DNA of 64,000 bases from MED-G105 sp965263305 (lineage in GTDB: Bacteria > Pseudomonadota > Alphaproteobacteria > Caulobacterales > Parvularculaceae), in assembly GCA_965263305.1 (NCBI GenBank), contig OZ253666.1:3100001-3164000 (forward strand), in the 5' to 3' direction. The notes below the pieces were generated by a model that saw only the letters and a program-made list of their open reading frames with translations, was not told the DNA's origin and did not search any database. This document shows, in pieces, positions 42,226 through 51,305 of the stretch (positions within the stretch are counted from its first letter, which is position 1; the number at the start of each line of letters is the position of its first letter). The translations under genes were made by a program, and so were the position numbers.

Positions 42226-44301
42226 ATGTCTCGGACGCATAAAATCGAAGACTACCGCAATTTCGGCATCATGGCCCATATCGATGCGGGCAAGACGACG
42301 ACCACGGAGCGTGTTCTCTATTACACGGGCAAAAGCCACAAGATCGGCGAAGTGCATGACGGCGCAGCGACGATGGACTGGATGGAGCAGGAGCAGGAGC
42401 GGGGTATTACGATTACCTCGGCTGCGACGACCTGTTTCTGGAACGATAAGCGTCTCAACATCATTGATACCCCTGGCCACGTTGACTTCACGATTGAAGT
42501 CGAACGCTCTCTTCGTGTGTTGGACGGCGCGGTCGCGCTGTTGGACGCGAATGCCGGCGTGGAGCCTCAGACCGAAACAGTCTGGCGTCAGGGCGATAAA
42601 TACAATGTCCCGCGGATGTTCTTTATCAATAAGATGGATAAGATCGGTGCTGACTTCTTCAACTCCGTCGACACGATCCATAAGCGGCTCGACGCCAGTA
42701 CGGTTGTGCTCCAGCTGCCCATCGGCGCGGAGAGCGATTTCAAAGGCGTCGTCGATCTCATCAAGATGAAAGCCATCATCTGGCTTGAAGAATCTCTAGG
42801 TGCGAAATTCGAAGAGGCCGAAATCCCGGCTGATCTTGTCGATCAGGCAACTGAATATCGCGAAAAGCTCATCGAAACTGTCGTCGAACAGGACGAAGCG
42901 GTGATGGAAGCTTATCTAGAAGGCAATGAGCCTGACAACGAAACCATCATGCGCCTCATCCGCAAGGGTACGTGCGAGGTTGCTTTCCACCCAGTATTAT
43001 GTGGATCCGCCTTTAAGAACAAAGGCGTCCAGCCGATGTTGGATGCGGTTGTGGATTACCTTCCGAACCCGCTGGAAGTCCCCGCGATTAAGGGCGTTCA
43101 CCCAGATTCAGACGAAGAGCTGGAGCGTAAGTCGTCTGATGACGAACCTCTCGCCATGCTTGCCTTCAAGATTATGAACGACCCGTTTGTGGGTTCCTTG
43201 ACCTTCTGCCGGATCTACTCTGGCGTGTTGGAGCAGGGCATCACGGTCGTGAATACCGTGAAGGGCAAGAAAGAGCGCGTCGGTCGCATGTACATGATGC
43301 ACTCTGATGATCGTGAAGACATCAAAATCGCTCATGCGGGTGACATCGTGGCGATCGCAGGCCTTAAAGACACGACAACGGGTGATACGCTGTGCGAAGC
43401 TGGCAAGCCGGTTGTTCTGGAACGCATGGAATTCCCTGATCCGGTTATCGAGCTGGCTGTTGAGCCAAAGACGAAGGCCGACCAAGAGAAGATGGGTATC
43501 GCCCTTCAGCGCCTTGCGGCTGAGGATCCTTCCTTCCGGGTGACCTCGGATGAAGAATCCGGCCAGACGATCATCAAAGGGATGGGCGAACTACACCTCG
43601 ACATTCTCGTCGATCGCATGAAGCGCGAATTTAAAGTCGAAGCCAATATTGGTGCGCCACAGGTTGCCTATCGCGAATGCTTCACAAAGCCTTATACGAT
43701 TGACTACACCCACAAGAAGCAATCTGGCGGCTCCGGTCAGTTCGCTAAGGTGAAGATGAACATCATCCCGCAAGAGCCGGGCGCCGGGTACGAATTTGAA
43801 TCCCAGATTGTCGGCGGCGCTATTCCACGGGAATACATTCCGGGCGTTGAGAAGGGTATCAACTCCATCCGCGACGCAGGCATGCTCGTTGGGTTCCCTA
43901 TTTTAGACTTCAAGGTCGAGTTGGTTGACGGCGCATTCCACGACGTTGACTCTTCGGTTCTGGCTTTTGAGATCGCCGCCCGCGCCGCCATGCGCGAAGC
44001 AAAGTCTCAGCTTGGTATGGCGCTTCTGGAGCCGGTCATGCAGGTTGAAGTTGTGACCCCTGAAGAGTACACCGGCACTGTCATCGGCGACTTGAACTCT
44101 CGCCGGGGTCAGATCCAAGAACAAGAAATGCGCGGCAACGCAAATGTTGTTCATGCCAATGTTCCCTTGGCGAACATGTTCGGTTATGTGAACACGTTGC
44201 GCTCTCAAACTCAGGGGCGTGCGCAATACACGATGCAATTCTCGCACTACGAACAAGTGCCGAAGAATGTTCAAGAGGAAGTGCAGGCGAAACTGGCTTA
44301 A
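42226..44301 (+). CDS. fusA: Elongation factor G
   Basis: EF-G is the GTPase that drives translocation. The 691-residue protein has G1 AHIDAGKTTTTE, G3 DTPGHVDFT, G4 NKMDKIGAD, then domains II-V (KKQSGGSGQFAKV in domain IV, RGQIQEQEMRGN in domain V). It has the standard length for the bacterial housekeeping form and lies in the normal str order between rpsG and tuf. Confidence 0.98.
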   Translation: MSRTHKIEDYRNFGIMAHIDAGKTTTTERVLYYTGKSHKIGEVHDGAATMDWMEQEQERGITITSAATTCFWNDKRLNIIDTPGHVDFTIEVERSLRVLDGAVALLDANAGVEPQTETVWRQGDKYNVPRMFFINKMDKIGADFFNSVDTIHKRLDASTVVLQLPIGAESDFKGVVDLIKMKAIIWLEESLGAKFEEAEIPADLVDQATEYREKLIETVVEQDEAVMEAYLEGNEPDNETIMRLIRKGTCEVAFHPVLCGSAFKNKGVQPMLDAVVDYLPNPLEVPAIKGVHPDSDEELERKSSDDEPLAMLAFKIMNDPFVGSLTFCRIYSGVLEQGITVVNTVKGKKERVGRMYMMHSDDREDIKIAHAGDIVAIAGLKDTTTGDTLCEAGKPVVLERMEFPDPVIELAVEPKTKADQEKMGIALQRLAAEDPSFRVTSDEESGQTIIKGMGELHLDILVDRMKREFKVEANIGAPQVAYRECFTKPYTIDYTHKKQSGGSGQFAKVKMNIIPQEPGAGYEFESQIVGGAIPREYIPGVEKGINSIRDAGMLVGFPILDFKVELVDGAFHDVDSSVLAFEIAARAAMREAKSQLGMALLEPVMQVEVVTPEEYTGTVIGDLNSRRGQIQEQEMRGNANVVHANVPLANMFGYVNTLRSQTQGRAQYTMQFSHYEQVPKNVQEEVQAKLA

Positions 44302-44392
44302 CAGTTTCACCCGCGTGATCCGCCTCGGGAAGGTCTTGGGGCGGGAAGAAACGAGAAATTAGACGAGTCGTCAGAAGACGGAGAAAAGTAAA

Positions 44393-45568
44393 ATGGCGAA
44401 GGCTAAATTTGAACGCACCAAGCCGCATGCGAACATCGGCACCATCGGTCACGTTGACCATGGCAAGACGACACTGACGGCTGCGATCACGAAGTATTTT
44501 GGTGAATTCCAGGCCTATGATCAGATCGACGGCGCGCCGGAAGAAAAAGCGCGCGGCATCACGATCTCTACGGCGCACGTTGAGTACGAAACCGAAGGTC
44601 GTCACTACGCCCACGTTGATTGCCCGGGGCACGCTGACTACGTCAAAAACATGATCACGGGCGCTGCTCAGATGGACGGCGCGATCCTCGTTGTGAACGC
44701 AGCTGACGGTCCAATGCCACAGACTCGCGAGCACATCCTGCTTGCCCGTCAGGTTGGCGTTCCGGCAATCGTTGTGTTCTTGAACAAAGTTGACCAGGTC
44801 GATGACGAAGAGCTCCTCGAACTCGTCGAGATGGAAGTTCGCGAACTTCTTTCTTCTTACGATTTCCCTGGCGACGACATTCCGATCATCAAAGGTTCGG
44901 CTCTTGCGGCAATGGAAGGCCGTGACGAGAGCATCGGCGAGAACGCCATAAAAGAACTGATGACCCAGGTTGACGCCTACATCCCAACGCCTGAGCGTCC
45001 GGTTGATCAGCCATTCCTGCTGCCGATTGAGGACGTGTTCTCGATCTCTGGTCGTGGTACGGTTGTGACGGGTCGTGTTGAGCGCGGTGTTGTCAACGTC
45101 GGTGACGAGATTGAGATTGTCGGCATTAAAGACACCCAGAAAACGACCTGCACGGGCGTTGAAATGTTCCGTAAGCTCCTTGATCGCGGTGAAGCGGGCG
45201 ACAACGTTGGTGTTCTTCTTCGCGGTATCGACCGTGAGGGTGTTGAGCGCGGCCAGGTTCTTTGTAAGCCAGGCTCGGTGACGCCGCACACGAAATTTGT
45301 GGCCGAAGCCTACATCCTTACGAAAGAGGAAGGCGGTCGTCACACGCCGTTCTTCACGAACTACCGTCCACAGTTCTATTTCCGCACCACCGATGTGACA
45401 GGTATTGTGACATTGAAAGAAGGTACGGAAATGGTGATGCCGGGCGACAATGTTGAAGTAAACGTCGAGCTGATCCAGCCGATCGCGATGGAAGAGAAGC
45501 TTCGCTTCGCTATCCGCGAAGGCGGTCGCACGGTTGGCGCTGGCGTTGTTTCGAAGATCATCGAGTAG
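44393..45568 (+). CDS. tuf: Elongation factor Tu
   Basis: EF-Tu delivers aminoacyl-tRNA to the ribosome. The 391-residue protein has G1 GHVDHGKTTLT, G3 DCPGHADY and G4 NKVD, and all three domains, ending VVSKIIE. It is three residues shorter than the E. coli protein. Only one copy is in the window; many alphaproteobacteria have a second elsewhere. A strong terminator follows, separating str from S10. Confidence 0.98.
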   Translation: MAKAKFERTKPHANIGTIGHVDHGKTTLTAAITKYFGEFQAYDQIDGAPEEKARGITISTAHVEYETEGRHYAHVDCPGHADYVKNMITGAAQMDGAILVVNAADGPMPQTREHILLARQVGVPAIVVFLNKVDQVDDEELLELVEMEVRELLSSYDFPGDDIPIIKGSALAAMEGRDESIGENAIKELMTQVDAYIPTPERPVDQPFLLPIEDVFSISGRGTVVTGRVERGVVNVGDEIEIVGIKDTQKTTCTGVEMFRKLLDRGEAGDNVGVLLRGIDREGVERGQVLCKPGSVTPHTKFVAEAYILTKEEGGRHTPFFTNYRPQFYFRTTDVTGIVTLKEGTEMVMPGDNVEVNVELIQPIAMEEKLRFAIREGGRTVGAGVVSKIIE

Positions 45569-45585
45569 CGCACTATAATGTGCAG

Positions 45586-45619
45586 AGCAGGGCGGACGAT
45601 TGTCCGCCCTGCTTTTTTT
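45586..45619 (+). terminator. Intrinsic terminator after tuf
   Basis: AGCAGGGCGGAC-GATT-GTCCGCCCTGCT with seven T following. It separates the str operon from rpsJ, so the S10 operon probably has a promoter in the following ~90 bases or depends on read-through. Confidence 0.95.
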
Positions 45620-45707
45620 GACTTTTCATCCCTGTTGGATCCATCGCGGGTTGTTTCAGGAAACTAGGATAGGCTGCGAGAGCAGCGGCTTTAAGAAACG
45701 TAGCATT

Positions 45708-46019
45708 ATGCAACAGAATATCCGCATCCGGCTCAAGGCGTTTGACCATCGCGTTCTCGACACGTCGACGATCGAGATTGTCAACACGGCGAAACGTACT
45801 GGCGCACAAGTGCGCGGCCCTATCCCGCTGCCAACACGTATCGAGCGGTTTACGGTTAATCGTTCGCCGCATATCGATAAGAAAAGCCGTGAGCAGTTTG
45901 AGATGCGCACCCATAAGCGCATGCTCGATATTGTCGACCCAACGCCACAGACGATTGATGCATTGATGAAGCTCGACGTCTCGGCGGGTGTCGATATTGA
46001 AATTAAGACGGGCGCCTAA
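45708..46019 (+). CDS. rpsJ: 30S ribosomal protein S10
   Basis: S10 is a 30S head protein that also binds NusB and NusG (NusE). From ATG 45708 it has 103 residues, the normal length, starting MQQNIRIRLKAFDHRVLD and including GPIPLPTRIERFTVNRSPHI. The frame is open 108 bases upstream but that stretch includes terminator sequence. The RBS is weak (AAGAAACG). It opens the S10-spc-alpha run. Confidence 0.97.
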   Translation: MQQNIRIRLKAFDHRVLDTSTIEIVNTAKRTGAQVRGPIPLPTRIERFTVNRSPHIDKKSREQFEMRTHKRMLDIVDPTPQTIDALMKLDVSAGVDIEIKTGA

Positions 46020-46049
46020 GGCACGGCAAAGGCGTAAGGAGCGACGACA

Positions 46050-47072
46050 ATGCGAACAGGATTGATCGCGAAAAAAGTTGGCATGACACGGTACTATCGC
46101 CCTGACGGCGAGCATGTGCCTGTGACGGTAATGCATGTTGATGGCTGCCAGGTGATTGAACAGCGCACGCAGAGTTCTCACGGGTATACAGCGCTACAAC
46201 TTGGCGCCGGTGCAAAGAAGATTAAGCGGACGACGAAAGCCGAACGCGGTCAGTTTGCGAAGGCGTCGGTTGAGCCGAAGCAAAAGGTCGTTGAGTTTCG
46301 CGTGTCCGAGGAGAATCTTGTTGAAATCGGCGCCGAGTTATCCGCAGCGCATTTTCTTGAAGGCCAGAAAGTCGACGTCAGTGGCGTGACGATCGGTAAG
46401 GGCTTTGCAGGCGGCATGAAACGCCACAATTTTGGCGGATTGCGCGCAAGCCACGGTGTCTCCATTTCCCACCGTTCCCATGGTTCAACTGGTCAGTGTC
46501 AGGATCCCGGTAAGGTTTTCAAAGGCAAAAAGATGGCCGGCCATATGGGCGACGTTCGGTGTACCACCCAAAACATCGAAGTCGTCCGGGTCGATGAAGA
46601 ACGTGGTATTATCTTGCTGAAGGGTGCTGTACCAGGACCGAAAGCGGGATGGGTGATGATCCGTGACGCGGTTAAGACACCGGCTCCTGACGATGCGCCA
46701 AAACCAGCGAAACTCCTTGAGCGCAAAGCGCCGGCCGCCGATGCGCCGGTTGCGGAGGACGCTGGTGAAGGGTTCATCGACGCGATTGACAAAATTGTTT
46801 TGATCGACGGGATTGGTGAGAAAACGGCGGAAGCGCTGGAGGCTGAGGGCCTTGGCACTCTGACCGGTCTTGTCGCCCTGAGCGACGAAGACCGTGCGGC
46901 GTTGTTCGAAAAACTTGGTGTGACGGACCAGGCTGAGAAGCAGGAATGGATCGTCCAGGCCCAAGAAATGATCGATGGTAAGCCGCCGCGCGCCAAGGTT
47001 GACCAGGATCTGGTCGCGAAGCTCCGCGCTGAGGCGGCTGGCTCTGAAAATAATGAAGGCGAGGAAGCCTAG
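46050..47072 (+). CDS. rplC: 50S ribosomal protein L3 with helix-hairpin-helix C-terminal extension
   Basis: L3 is an early assembly protein near the peptidyl-transferase centre. Residues 1 to about 210 are ordinary L3, with the long loop RHNFGGLRASHGVSISHRS and GQCQDPGKVFKGKKMAGHMG. The protein then continues for about 130 residues: a Pro/Ala linker (215-240), a helix-hairpin-helix-like unit (LIDGIGEKTAEALEAEGLG, residues 251-269, then helices to ~315) and an acidic tail. Usual L3 has about 210-240 residues; this has 340. The extension is in frame and directly before rplD (2 bases), so it is not an annotation artefact. Confidence 0.96.
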   Translation: MRTGLIAKKVGMTRYYRPDGEHVPVTVMHVDGCQVIEQRTQSSHGYTALQLGAGAKKIKRTTKAERGQFAKASVEPKQKVVEFRVSEENLVEIGAELSAAHFLEGQKVDVSGVTIGKGFAGGMKRHNFGGLRASHGVSISHRSHGSTGQCQDPGKVFKGKKMAGHMGDVRCTTQNIEVVRVDEERGIILLKGAVPGPKAGWVMIRDAVKTPAPDDAPKPAKLLERKAPAADAPVAEDAGEGFIDAIDKIVLIDGIGEKTAEALEAEGLGTLTGLVALSDEDRAALFEKLGVTDQAEKQEWIVQAQEMIDGKPPRAKVDQDLVAKLRAEAAGSENNEGEEA

Positions 47073-47074
47073 TC

Positions 47075-47695
47075 ATGCAACTCGACGTTCTTGATCTTGA
47101 TAACAAGAAGACCGGCTCGATCGATCTCGACGACAATGTCTTCGGTCTGGAGCCGCGCCGCGACATTCTCCAGCGCATGGTGGTGTATCAACTCGCCAAG
47201 CGCCAGCAGGGCACGCACCGCGCGAAGCCGCGTAACGAGGTATCGGCGACCTCGAAGAAATATGGCCGCCAAAAAGGGTCCGGCGGCGCGCGTCACGGGA
47301 ATAAAGCCGCGCCTCAGTTTCGCGGCGGCGGCGTCGCCCATCCGCCTCGTCCGCGCAGCCACGCGATCGATCTGCCAAAGAAAGTGCGCCGCCTCGCCAT
47401 GAAGCACGCTTTGTCAGCGAAGATTGCGGCTAAGGAAGTTGTTGTCCTTGAGAACACAGATCTTGCCGACAGCGCCAAGACCAAAGCCCTTGCTGAGCAA
47501 TTTGGTAAATTGGGTTTGAAGAACGCCTTGATTGTTGATGCGGCGGTAAACGAGAACTTTGCGCGCGTTGCGCGGAACATTCCAAATGTGGACGTTCTGC
47601 CGACGGTTGGCGCCAATGTGTACGATATTTTGCGTCGGGAAAAACTCGTGTTGACCCGCGCCGCTGTCGAAGGGCTGGAGGCCAAGCTGAAATGA
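47075..47695 (+). CDS. rplD: 50S ribosomal protein L4
   Basis: L4 lines the peptide exit tunnel and in gammaproteobacteria regulates the S10 operon. The 206-residue protein has the tunnel loop (KKYGRQKGSGGARHGNKAAP, then FRGGGVAHPPRPR) and the C-terminal globular part. It starts 2 bases after rplC and overlaps rplW by four bases. Confidence 0.97.
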   Translation: MQLDVLDLDNKKTGSIDLDDNVFGLEPRRDILQRMVVYQLAKRQQGTHRAKPRNEVSATSKKYGRQKGSGGARHGNKAAPQFRGGGVAHPPRPRSHAIDLPKKVRRLAMKHALSAKIAAKEVVVLENTDLADSAKTKALAEQFGKLGLKNALIVDAAVNENFARVARNIPNVDVLPTVGANVYDILRREKLVLTRAAVEGLEAKLK

Positions 47696-47991
47696 ATGCG
47701 ACCACTGAAAAGCATTTCGACACAATTACCGCCCCGGTAATCACCGAAAAGTCGACGATTTCCGCCGAGAATAATCAGGTGGTTTTCAAGGTGCCGTTGG
47801 AAGCAACGAAGCCTGAAATCGCCGAGGCGGTTGAGACCCTTTTCAAGGTAAAAGTGAAGGCGGTGAATACTCTTCGCGTAAAGGGTAAGAAGAAATTATT
47901 CCGTGGGCGTCCTTATACGCGCTCCACAGTTAAGAAGGCGATTGTGACCCTCGAAGAGGGCCATGCAATCGACGTGACGACAGGTCTTTAA
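47692..47991 (+). CDS. rplW: 50S ribosomal protein L23
   Basis: L23 sits at the tunnel exit and docks SRP and trigger factor. The 99-residue sequence has ITAPVITEKSTISAENNQVVF and the loop with KKLFRGRPYTRSTVKKA. It overlaps the end of rplD by four bases, and rplB follows 38 bases later. Confidence 0.97.
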   Translation: MNATTEKHFDTITAPVITEKSTISAENNQVVFKVPLEATKPEIAEAVETLFKVKVKAVNTLRVKGKKKLFRGRPYTRSTVKKAIVTLEEGHAIDVTTGL

Positions 47992-48029
47992 GGAACGGCT
48001 GGGCGTGAAGCTTAGCGGGTGAATGAACA

Positions 48030-48866
48030 ATGGCGTTGAGAACCTTTAAACCGACGACCCCTTCCCGCCGTCAATTGGTGATGGTTGACCGCAGTGATCT
48101 GTGGAAGGGCGGGCCGGAGAAAACCCTAACAGAGGGTCTGACCTCTAAGGGAGGGCGCAATAATACGGGCCGCATCACGGTGCGTCGTCGTGGCGGCGGT
48201 GCGAAGAAGCTGTATCGTAAGATCGATTTCAAGCGTCGGAAGCTTGATATCGAGGCGAAGGTTGAGCGTCTTGAGTATGATCCTAACCGCTCGGCGTTCA
48301 TCGCTCTTGTTAAATATCTAGACGGTGAATTGTCTTATATCATTGCGCCTCAGCGCCTAAAGGAAGGCGATAAGGTCATCGCCGGCGCCAAGGTTGACAT
48401 TAAACCTGGCAACGCGATGCCGCTGAAGTCTATTCCGGTTGGCACCATTGTTCACAATATCGAACTGAAGCCTGAAAAAGGCGGACAGTTGGCTCGTTCT
48501 GCTGGCTCATACGCCCAGCTGGTGGGGCGCGATGGCGCAATGGCGCAGATGCGTCTTACCTCTGGCGAGGTCCGCTTGGTTCACGGCGATTGCTTCGCCA
48601 CGGTTGGCGCTGTTTCTAACCCGGATAAGATGAACGAGGTTGTCGCGAAAGCCGGCCGCAATCGCTTGAAGGGCCGTCGTCCTTCCGTACGCGGTGTGGT
48701 GATGAACCCAGTTGATCACCCCCATGGCGGCGGCGAGGGGCGTACATCCGGCGGTCGTCACCCGGTTACCCCTTGGGGGCAGCCGACAAAGGGTAAGCGC
48801 ACCCGCAAGAATAAGAAAACCGATAAAATGATCATTCGCTCACGGCATGTCCGGAAGAAGCGTTAA
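48030..48866 (+). CDS. rplB: 50S ribosomal protein L2
   Basis: L2 is needed for subunit joining and peptidyl-transferase activity. The 278-residue protein begins MALRTFKPTTPSRRQLV and contains GRNNTGRITVRRRGGGAKKLYR and the C-terminal GVVMNPVDHPHGGGEGRTSGG segment with the conserved histidine. The basic tail KGKRTRKNKKTDK is typical. Confidence 0.98.
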   Translation: MALRTFKPTTPSRRQLVMVDRSDLWKGGPEKTLTEGLTSKGGRNNTGRITVRRRGGGAKKLYRKIDFKRRKLDIEAKVERLEYDPNRSAFIALVKYLDGELSYIIAPQRLKEGDKVIAGAKVDIKPGNAMPLKSIPVGTIVHNIELKPEKGGQLARSAGSYAQLVGRDGAMAQMRLTSGEVRLVHGDCFATVGAVSNPDKMNEVVAKAGRNRLKGRRPSVRGVVMNPVDHPHGGGEGRTSGGRHPVTPWGQPTKGKRTRKNKKTDKMIIRSRHVRKKR

Positions 48867-48902
48867 GAGAAGTAAGCTTTAGGGCGTTGGAGAAATAAAG
48901 AT

Positions 48903-49181
48903 ATGCCACGTTCAGTATGGAAAGGGCCGTTCATCGACCGCTATCTGTTGAAGAAAGCGGAAGAGGCCCAGGATGGCGGTCACAAGGGTGGGGTGAAAAC
49001 CTGGTCCCGTCGCTCGACCATCCTGCCGCAATTCGTCGGTCTGACCTTCAACGTTTATAACGGTCACAAGTTTGTGCCGGTTCACGTTACCGAAGATATG
49101 GTCGGTCATAAACTTGGCGAGTTTTCGCCGTCGCGCACCTATTACGGTCACGGCGCTGATAAAAAGGCACGGAGGAAATAA
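48903..49181 (+). CDS. rpsS: 30S ribosomal protein S19
   Basis: S19 binds 16S rRNA in the 30S head with S13. The 92-residue sequence starts MPRSVWKGPFID and includes RRSTILPQFVGLTFNVYNG and GHKLGEFSPSRTYYGH, all standard. rplV follows after two bases. Confidence 0.97.
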   Translation: MPRSVWKGPFIDRYLLKKAEEAQDGGHKGGVKTWSRRSTILPQFVGLTFNVYNGHKFVPVHVTEDMVGHKLGEFSPSRTYYGHGADKKARRK

Positions 49182-49183
49182 CG

Positions 49184-49564
49184 ATGGGTAAGACGTCTTT
49201 TCCTCGTCAGCTTGCTGACAACCAAGCGATGGCGAAAGCGCGGATGATCCGTATCTCGCCGCAGAAGCTGAACCTAGTGGCCCAGATGATCCGGGGTAAA
49301 AAGGTTGAGCGGGCCCTTGCTGATTTAGAATTCTCGCGCAAGCGCATCTCGAAGGACGTGAAGAAAGTCCTCGAAAGCGCCATCGCGAATGCGGAGAATA
49401 ACCATGATCTCGATATCGATTCACTGGTTGTCGATCAGGCGTTTGTTGGAAAAAACCTGGTGATGAAGCGCTGGCGGCCACGCGGTCGCGGTAAAGTCGG
49501 TAAGATCTTAAAGCCGTTTGCTGAAATCACCATCGTCGTTAAAGAAGTTGAGGAGGCCGCCTAA
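49184..49564 (+). CDS. rplV: 50S ribosomal protein L22
   Basis: L22 lines the exit tunnel at the constriction. The 126-residue protein has the family core IRISPQKLNLVAQMIRGKKVERAL and the tunnel loop RWRPRGRGKVGKILKP. Its N-terminus is a little longer than in E. coli (110 residues). Its stop shares one base with the rpsC start. Confidence 0.97.
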   Translation: MGKTSFPRQLADNQAMAKARMIRISPQKLNLVAQMIRGKKVERALADLEFSRKRISKDVKKVLESAIANAENNHDLDIDSLVVDQAFVGKNLVMKRWRPRGRGKVGKILKPFAEITIVVKEVEEAA

Positions 49565-50274
49565 TGGGTCAGAAGGTCAATCCTATCGGGCTCCGGCTGG
49601 GTATTAACCGCACATGGGATTCGCGTTGGTTTGCGCCAGCCGCGAGCTACGCTGATCTTTTGCATGAAGATTTGGCGATCCGCACATTCCTTGAAAAGCG
49701 GCTAAAACAAGCTGGCATTTCTCGCATTGTCATCGAACGCCCGCACAAAAAATGCCGGGTGACGATCTATACGGCCCGTCCGGGCGTCGTGATCGGTAAA
49801 AAAGGCGCCGATATCGAGAAGCTGCGCGGCGAGCTACAGAAGTATACGGAATCCGAAACGGTTCTTAACATCGTTGAGATCCGCAAGCCGGAAATCGACG
49901 CAATGTTGGTTGCCGATAACATCGCCCAGCAGCTTGAACGTCGTGTTGCGTTCCGTCGCGCAATGAAGCGCGCGATGCAAACGGCGATGCGCATGGGTGG
50001 CCTTGGCATCCGGGTCAATGTTTCCGGTCGTCTAGGCGGCGCCGAAATCGCGCGCATGGAATGGTATCGCGAAGGGCGTGTGCCGCTTCATACTCTGCGC
50101 GCGGATATCGACTATGGCGTCGCGACAGCGCGCACGACCTATGGCGCCATCGGCGTAAAAGTTTGGATCTTCAAAGGCGAGATCATGGAACATGACCCAA
50201 TGGGTCAGGAGAAGCGTTTGATTGACGCGCAGACCGGCGGTGTTTCCGGTCAGCGTCGTGAAGAACGCGCTTAG
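49564..50274 (+). CDS. rpsC: 30S ribosomal protein S3
   Basis: S3 forms the mRNA entry channel with S4 and S5. The 236-residue protein starts MGQKVNPIGLRLGINR, has the KH domain motif RPGVVIGKKGADIEKLR, and a C-terminal domain with GRLGGAEIARMEWYREGRVPLHTLRADIDY (split motif). All parts are present. It starts at the last base of the rplV stop codon. Confidence 0.97.
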   Translation: MGQKVNPIGLRLGINRTWDSRWFAPAASYADLLHEDLAIRTFLEKRLKQAGISRIVIERPHKKCRVTIYTARPGVVIGKKGADIEKLRGELQKYTESETVLNIVEIRKPEIDAMLVADNIAQQLERRVAFRRAMKRAMQTAMRMGGLGIRVNVSGRLGGAEIARMEWYREGRVPLHTLRADIDYGVATARTTYGAIGVKVWIFKGEIMEHDPMGQEKRLIDAQTGGVSGQRREERA

Positions 50275-50302
50275 GTGAAACGGTAGGGTTTGGAGAGGCG
50301 CA

Positions 50303-50716
50303 ATGCTGCAGCCGAAACGCACAAAATTCCGCAAACAGCATAAAGGGCGGATCAAAGGCGTCGCTAAAGGCGGTACGGATCTCAATTTCGGCTCTCACGG
50401 GCTGAAAGCGATGGAGCCGGAACGCATCACGGCGCGCCAGATTGAGGCGACGCGCCGGGCCATTACCCGTGCGATGAAACGCGCCGGGCGTGTTTGGATC
50501 CGCGTTTTTCCTGATGTGCCGGTGTCAAAAAAGCCAACGGAAGTCCGGATGGGTAAGGGTAAGGGCTCACCGGAATTTTGGGCTGCTAAAGTTAAACCTG
50601 GTCGCGTCATGTTTGAAATCGACGGCGTACCTGATGAGGTCGCCCGCGAGGCGTTGGCGCTGGGGGCTGCGAAGCTTCCGATTAAAACACGCGTCATCAC
50701 GCGCGTTGGTGAATAG
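50303..50716 (+). CDS. rplP: 50S ribosomal protein L16
   Basis: L16 organises the A-site tRNA region of the 50S subunit. The 137-residue protein begins MLQPKRTKFRKQHKGRIKG and has RVFPDVPVSKKPTEVRMGKGKG and FEIDGV. The central arginine that YcfD-type oxygenases hydroxylate in E. coli lies in this region. It is followed by rpmC after 18 bases. Confidence 0.97.
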   Translation: MLQPKRTKFRKQHKGRIKGVAKGGTDLNFGSHGLKAMEPERITARQIEATRRAITRAMKRAGRVWIRVFPDVPVSKKPTEVRMGKGKGSPEFWAAKVKPGRVMFEIDGVPDEVAREALALGAAKLPIKTRVITRVGE

Positions 50717-50734
50717 GAATAGGGAGCCCAGACG

Positions 50735-50959
50735 ATGAAAGCATCTGATATGCGCGACCTGACGGAAGATCAGCTGAAGGATAAACTCGTTCAGTTGAAA
50801 AAAGAGCAATTCAATCTGCGCTTCCAGCGCGCTACGGGGCAGTTGGAAAAGACCGCGCAAGTCGGTGAAGTACGCCGCGACATCGCGCGGATCAAAACGA
50901 TCTTGCGCCAGAAGACAACACCCGCGGCGACGACCGGCGCCAGTGAAGCGGCGAGCTAA
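50735..50959 (+). CDS. rpmC: 50S ribosomal protein L29
   Basis: L29 is a small two-helix protein at the tunnel exit. The core KLVQLKKEQFNLRFQRATGQLE and RDIARIKTILRQK is complete. At 74 residues it has an Ala/Thr-rich tail of about 10 residues compared with E. coli L29. It lies 15 bases before rpsQ. Confidence 0.96.
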   Translation: MKASDMRDLTEDQLKDKLVQLKKEQFNLRFQRATGQLEKTAQVGEVRRDIARIKTILRQKTTPAATTGASEAAS

Positions 50960-50974
50960 TTAAAGGAACTGTCG

Positions 50975-51214
50975 ATGCCAAAACGCATTCTCCAAGGCGC
51001 CGTCGTCAGCGCCAAGAACCCGAAGACGGTTGTCGTCAATGTCGAACGGACATTCACGCACCCACTTCTGAAAAAGATCGTGCGCCGCTCAAAGCGGTAC
51101 CACGCCCATGTCGAAGATGGCTCGTTCAAGGACGGTGATCTTGTTCAAATCCAGGAATGTGCGCCGAAATCAAAATTGAAGCGCTGGGAAGTGATTGGTC
51201 TCGGCACCAAGTAA
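50975..51214 (+). CDS. rpsQ: 30S ribosomal protein S17
   Basis: S17 is a primary 16S rRNA-binding protein with an OB fold. The 79-residue sequence starts MPKRILQGAVVSAKNPKTVVV and includes HPLLKKIVRRSKRYHAH and VQIQECAP. A 91-base spacer to rplN, longer than others here, marks the S10/spc boundary; no terminator hairpin is evident in it. Confidence 0.97.
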   Translation: MPKRILQGAVVSAKNPKTVVVNVERTFTHPLLKKIVRRSKRYHAHVEDGSFKDGDLVQIQECAPKSKLKRWEVIGLGTK

Positions 51215-51305
51215 GCGAGACAAGAAAGTAGAAAGCCGTTGAAAAGCGGCGATGTTGATGAAGTGAGCGGTCTTCTAATTAGGGGAAGACCAGAGGAGGG
51301 TCAAA

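Noticed and set aside
44081..45343. A 420-codon open frame antisense to fusA and tuf
   Set aside because: It spans two conserved genes on the other strand and arises from their strong codon bias. No family resemblance.
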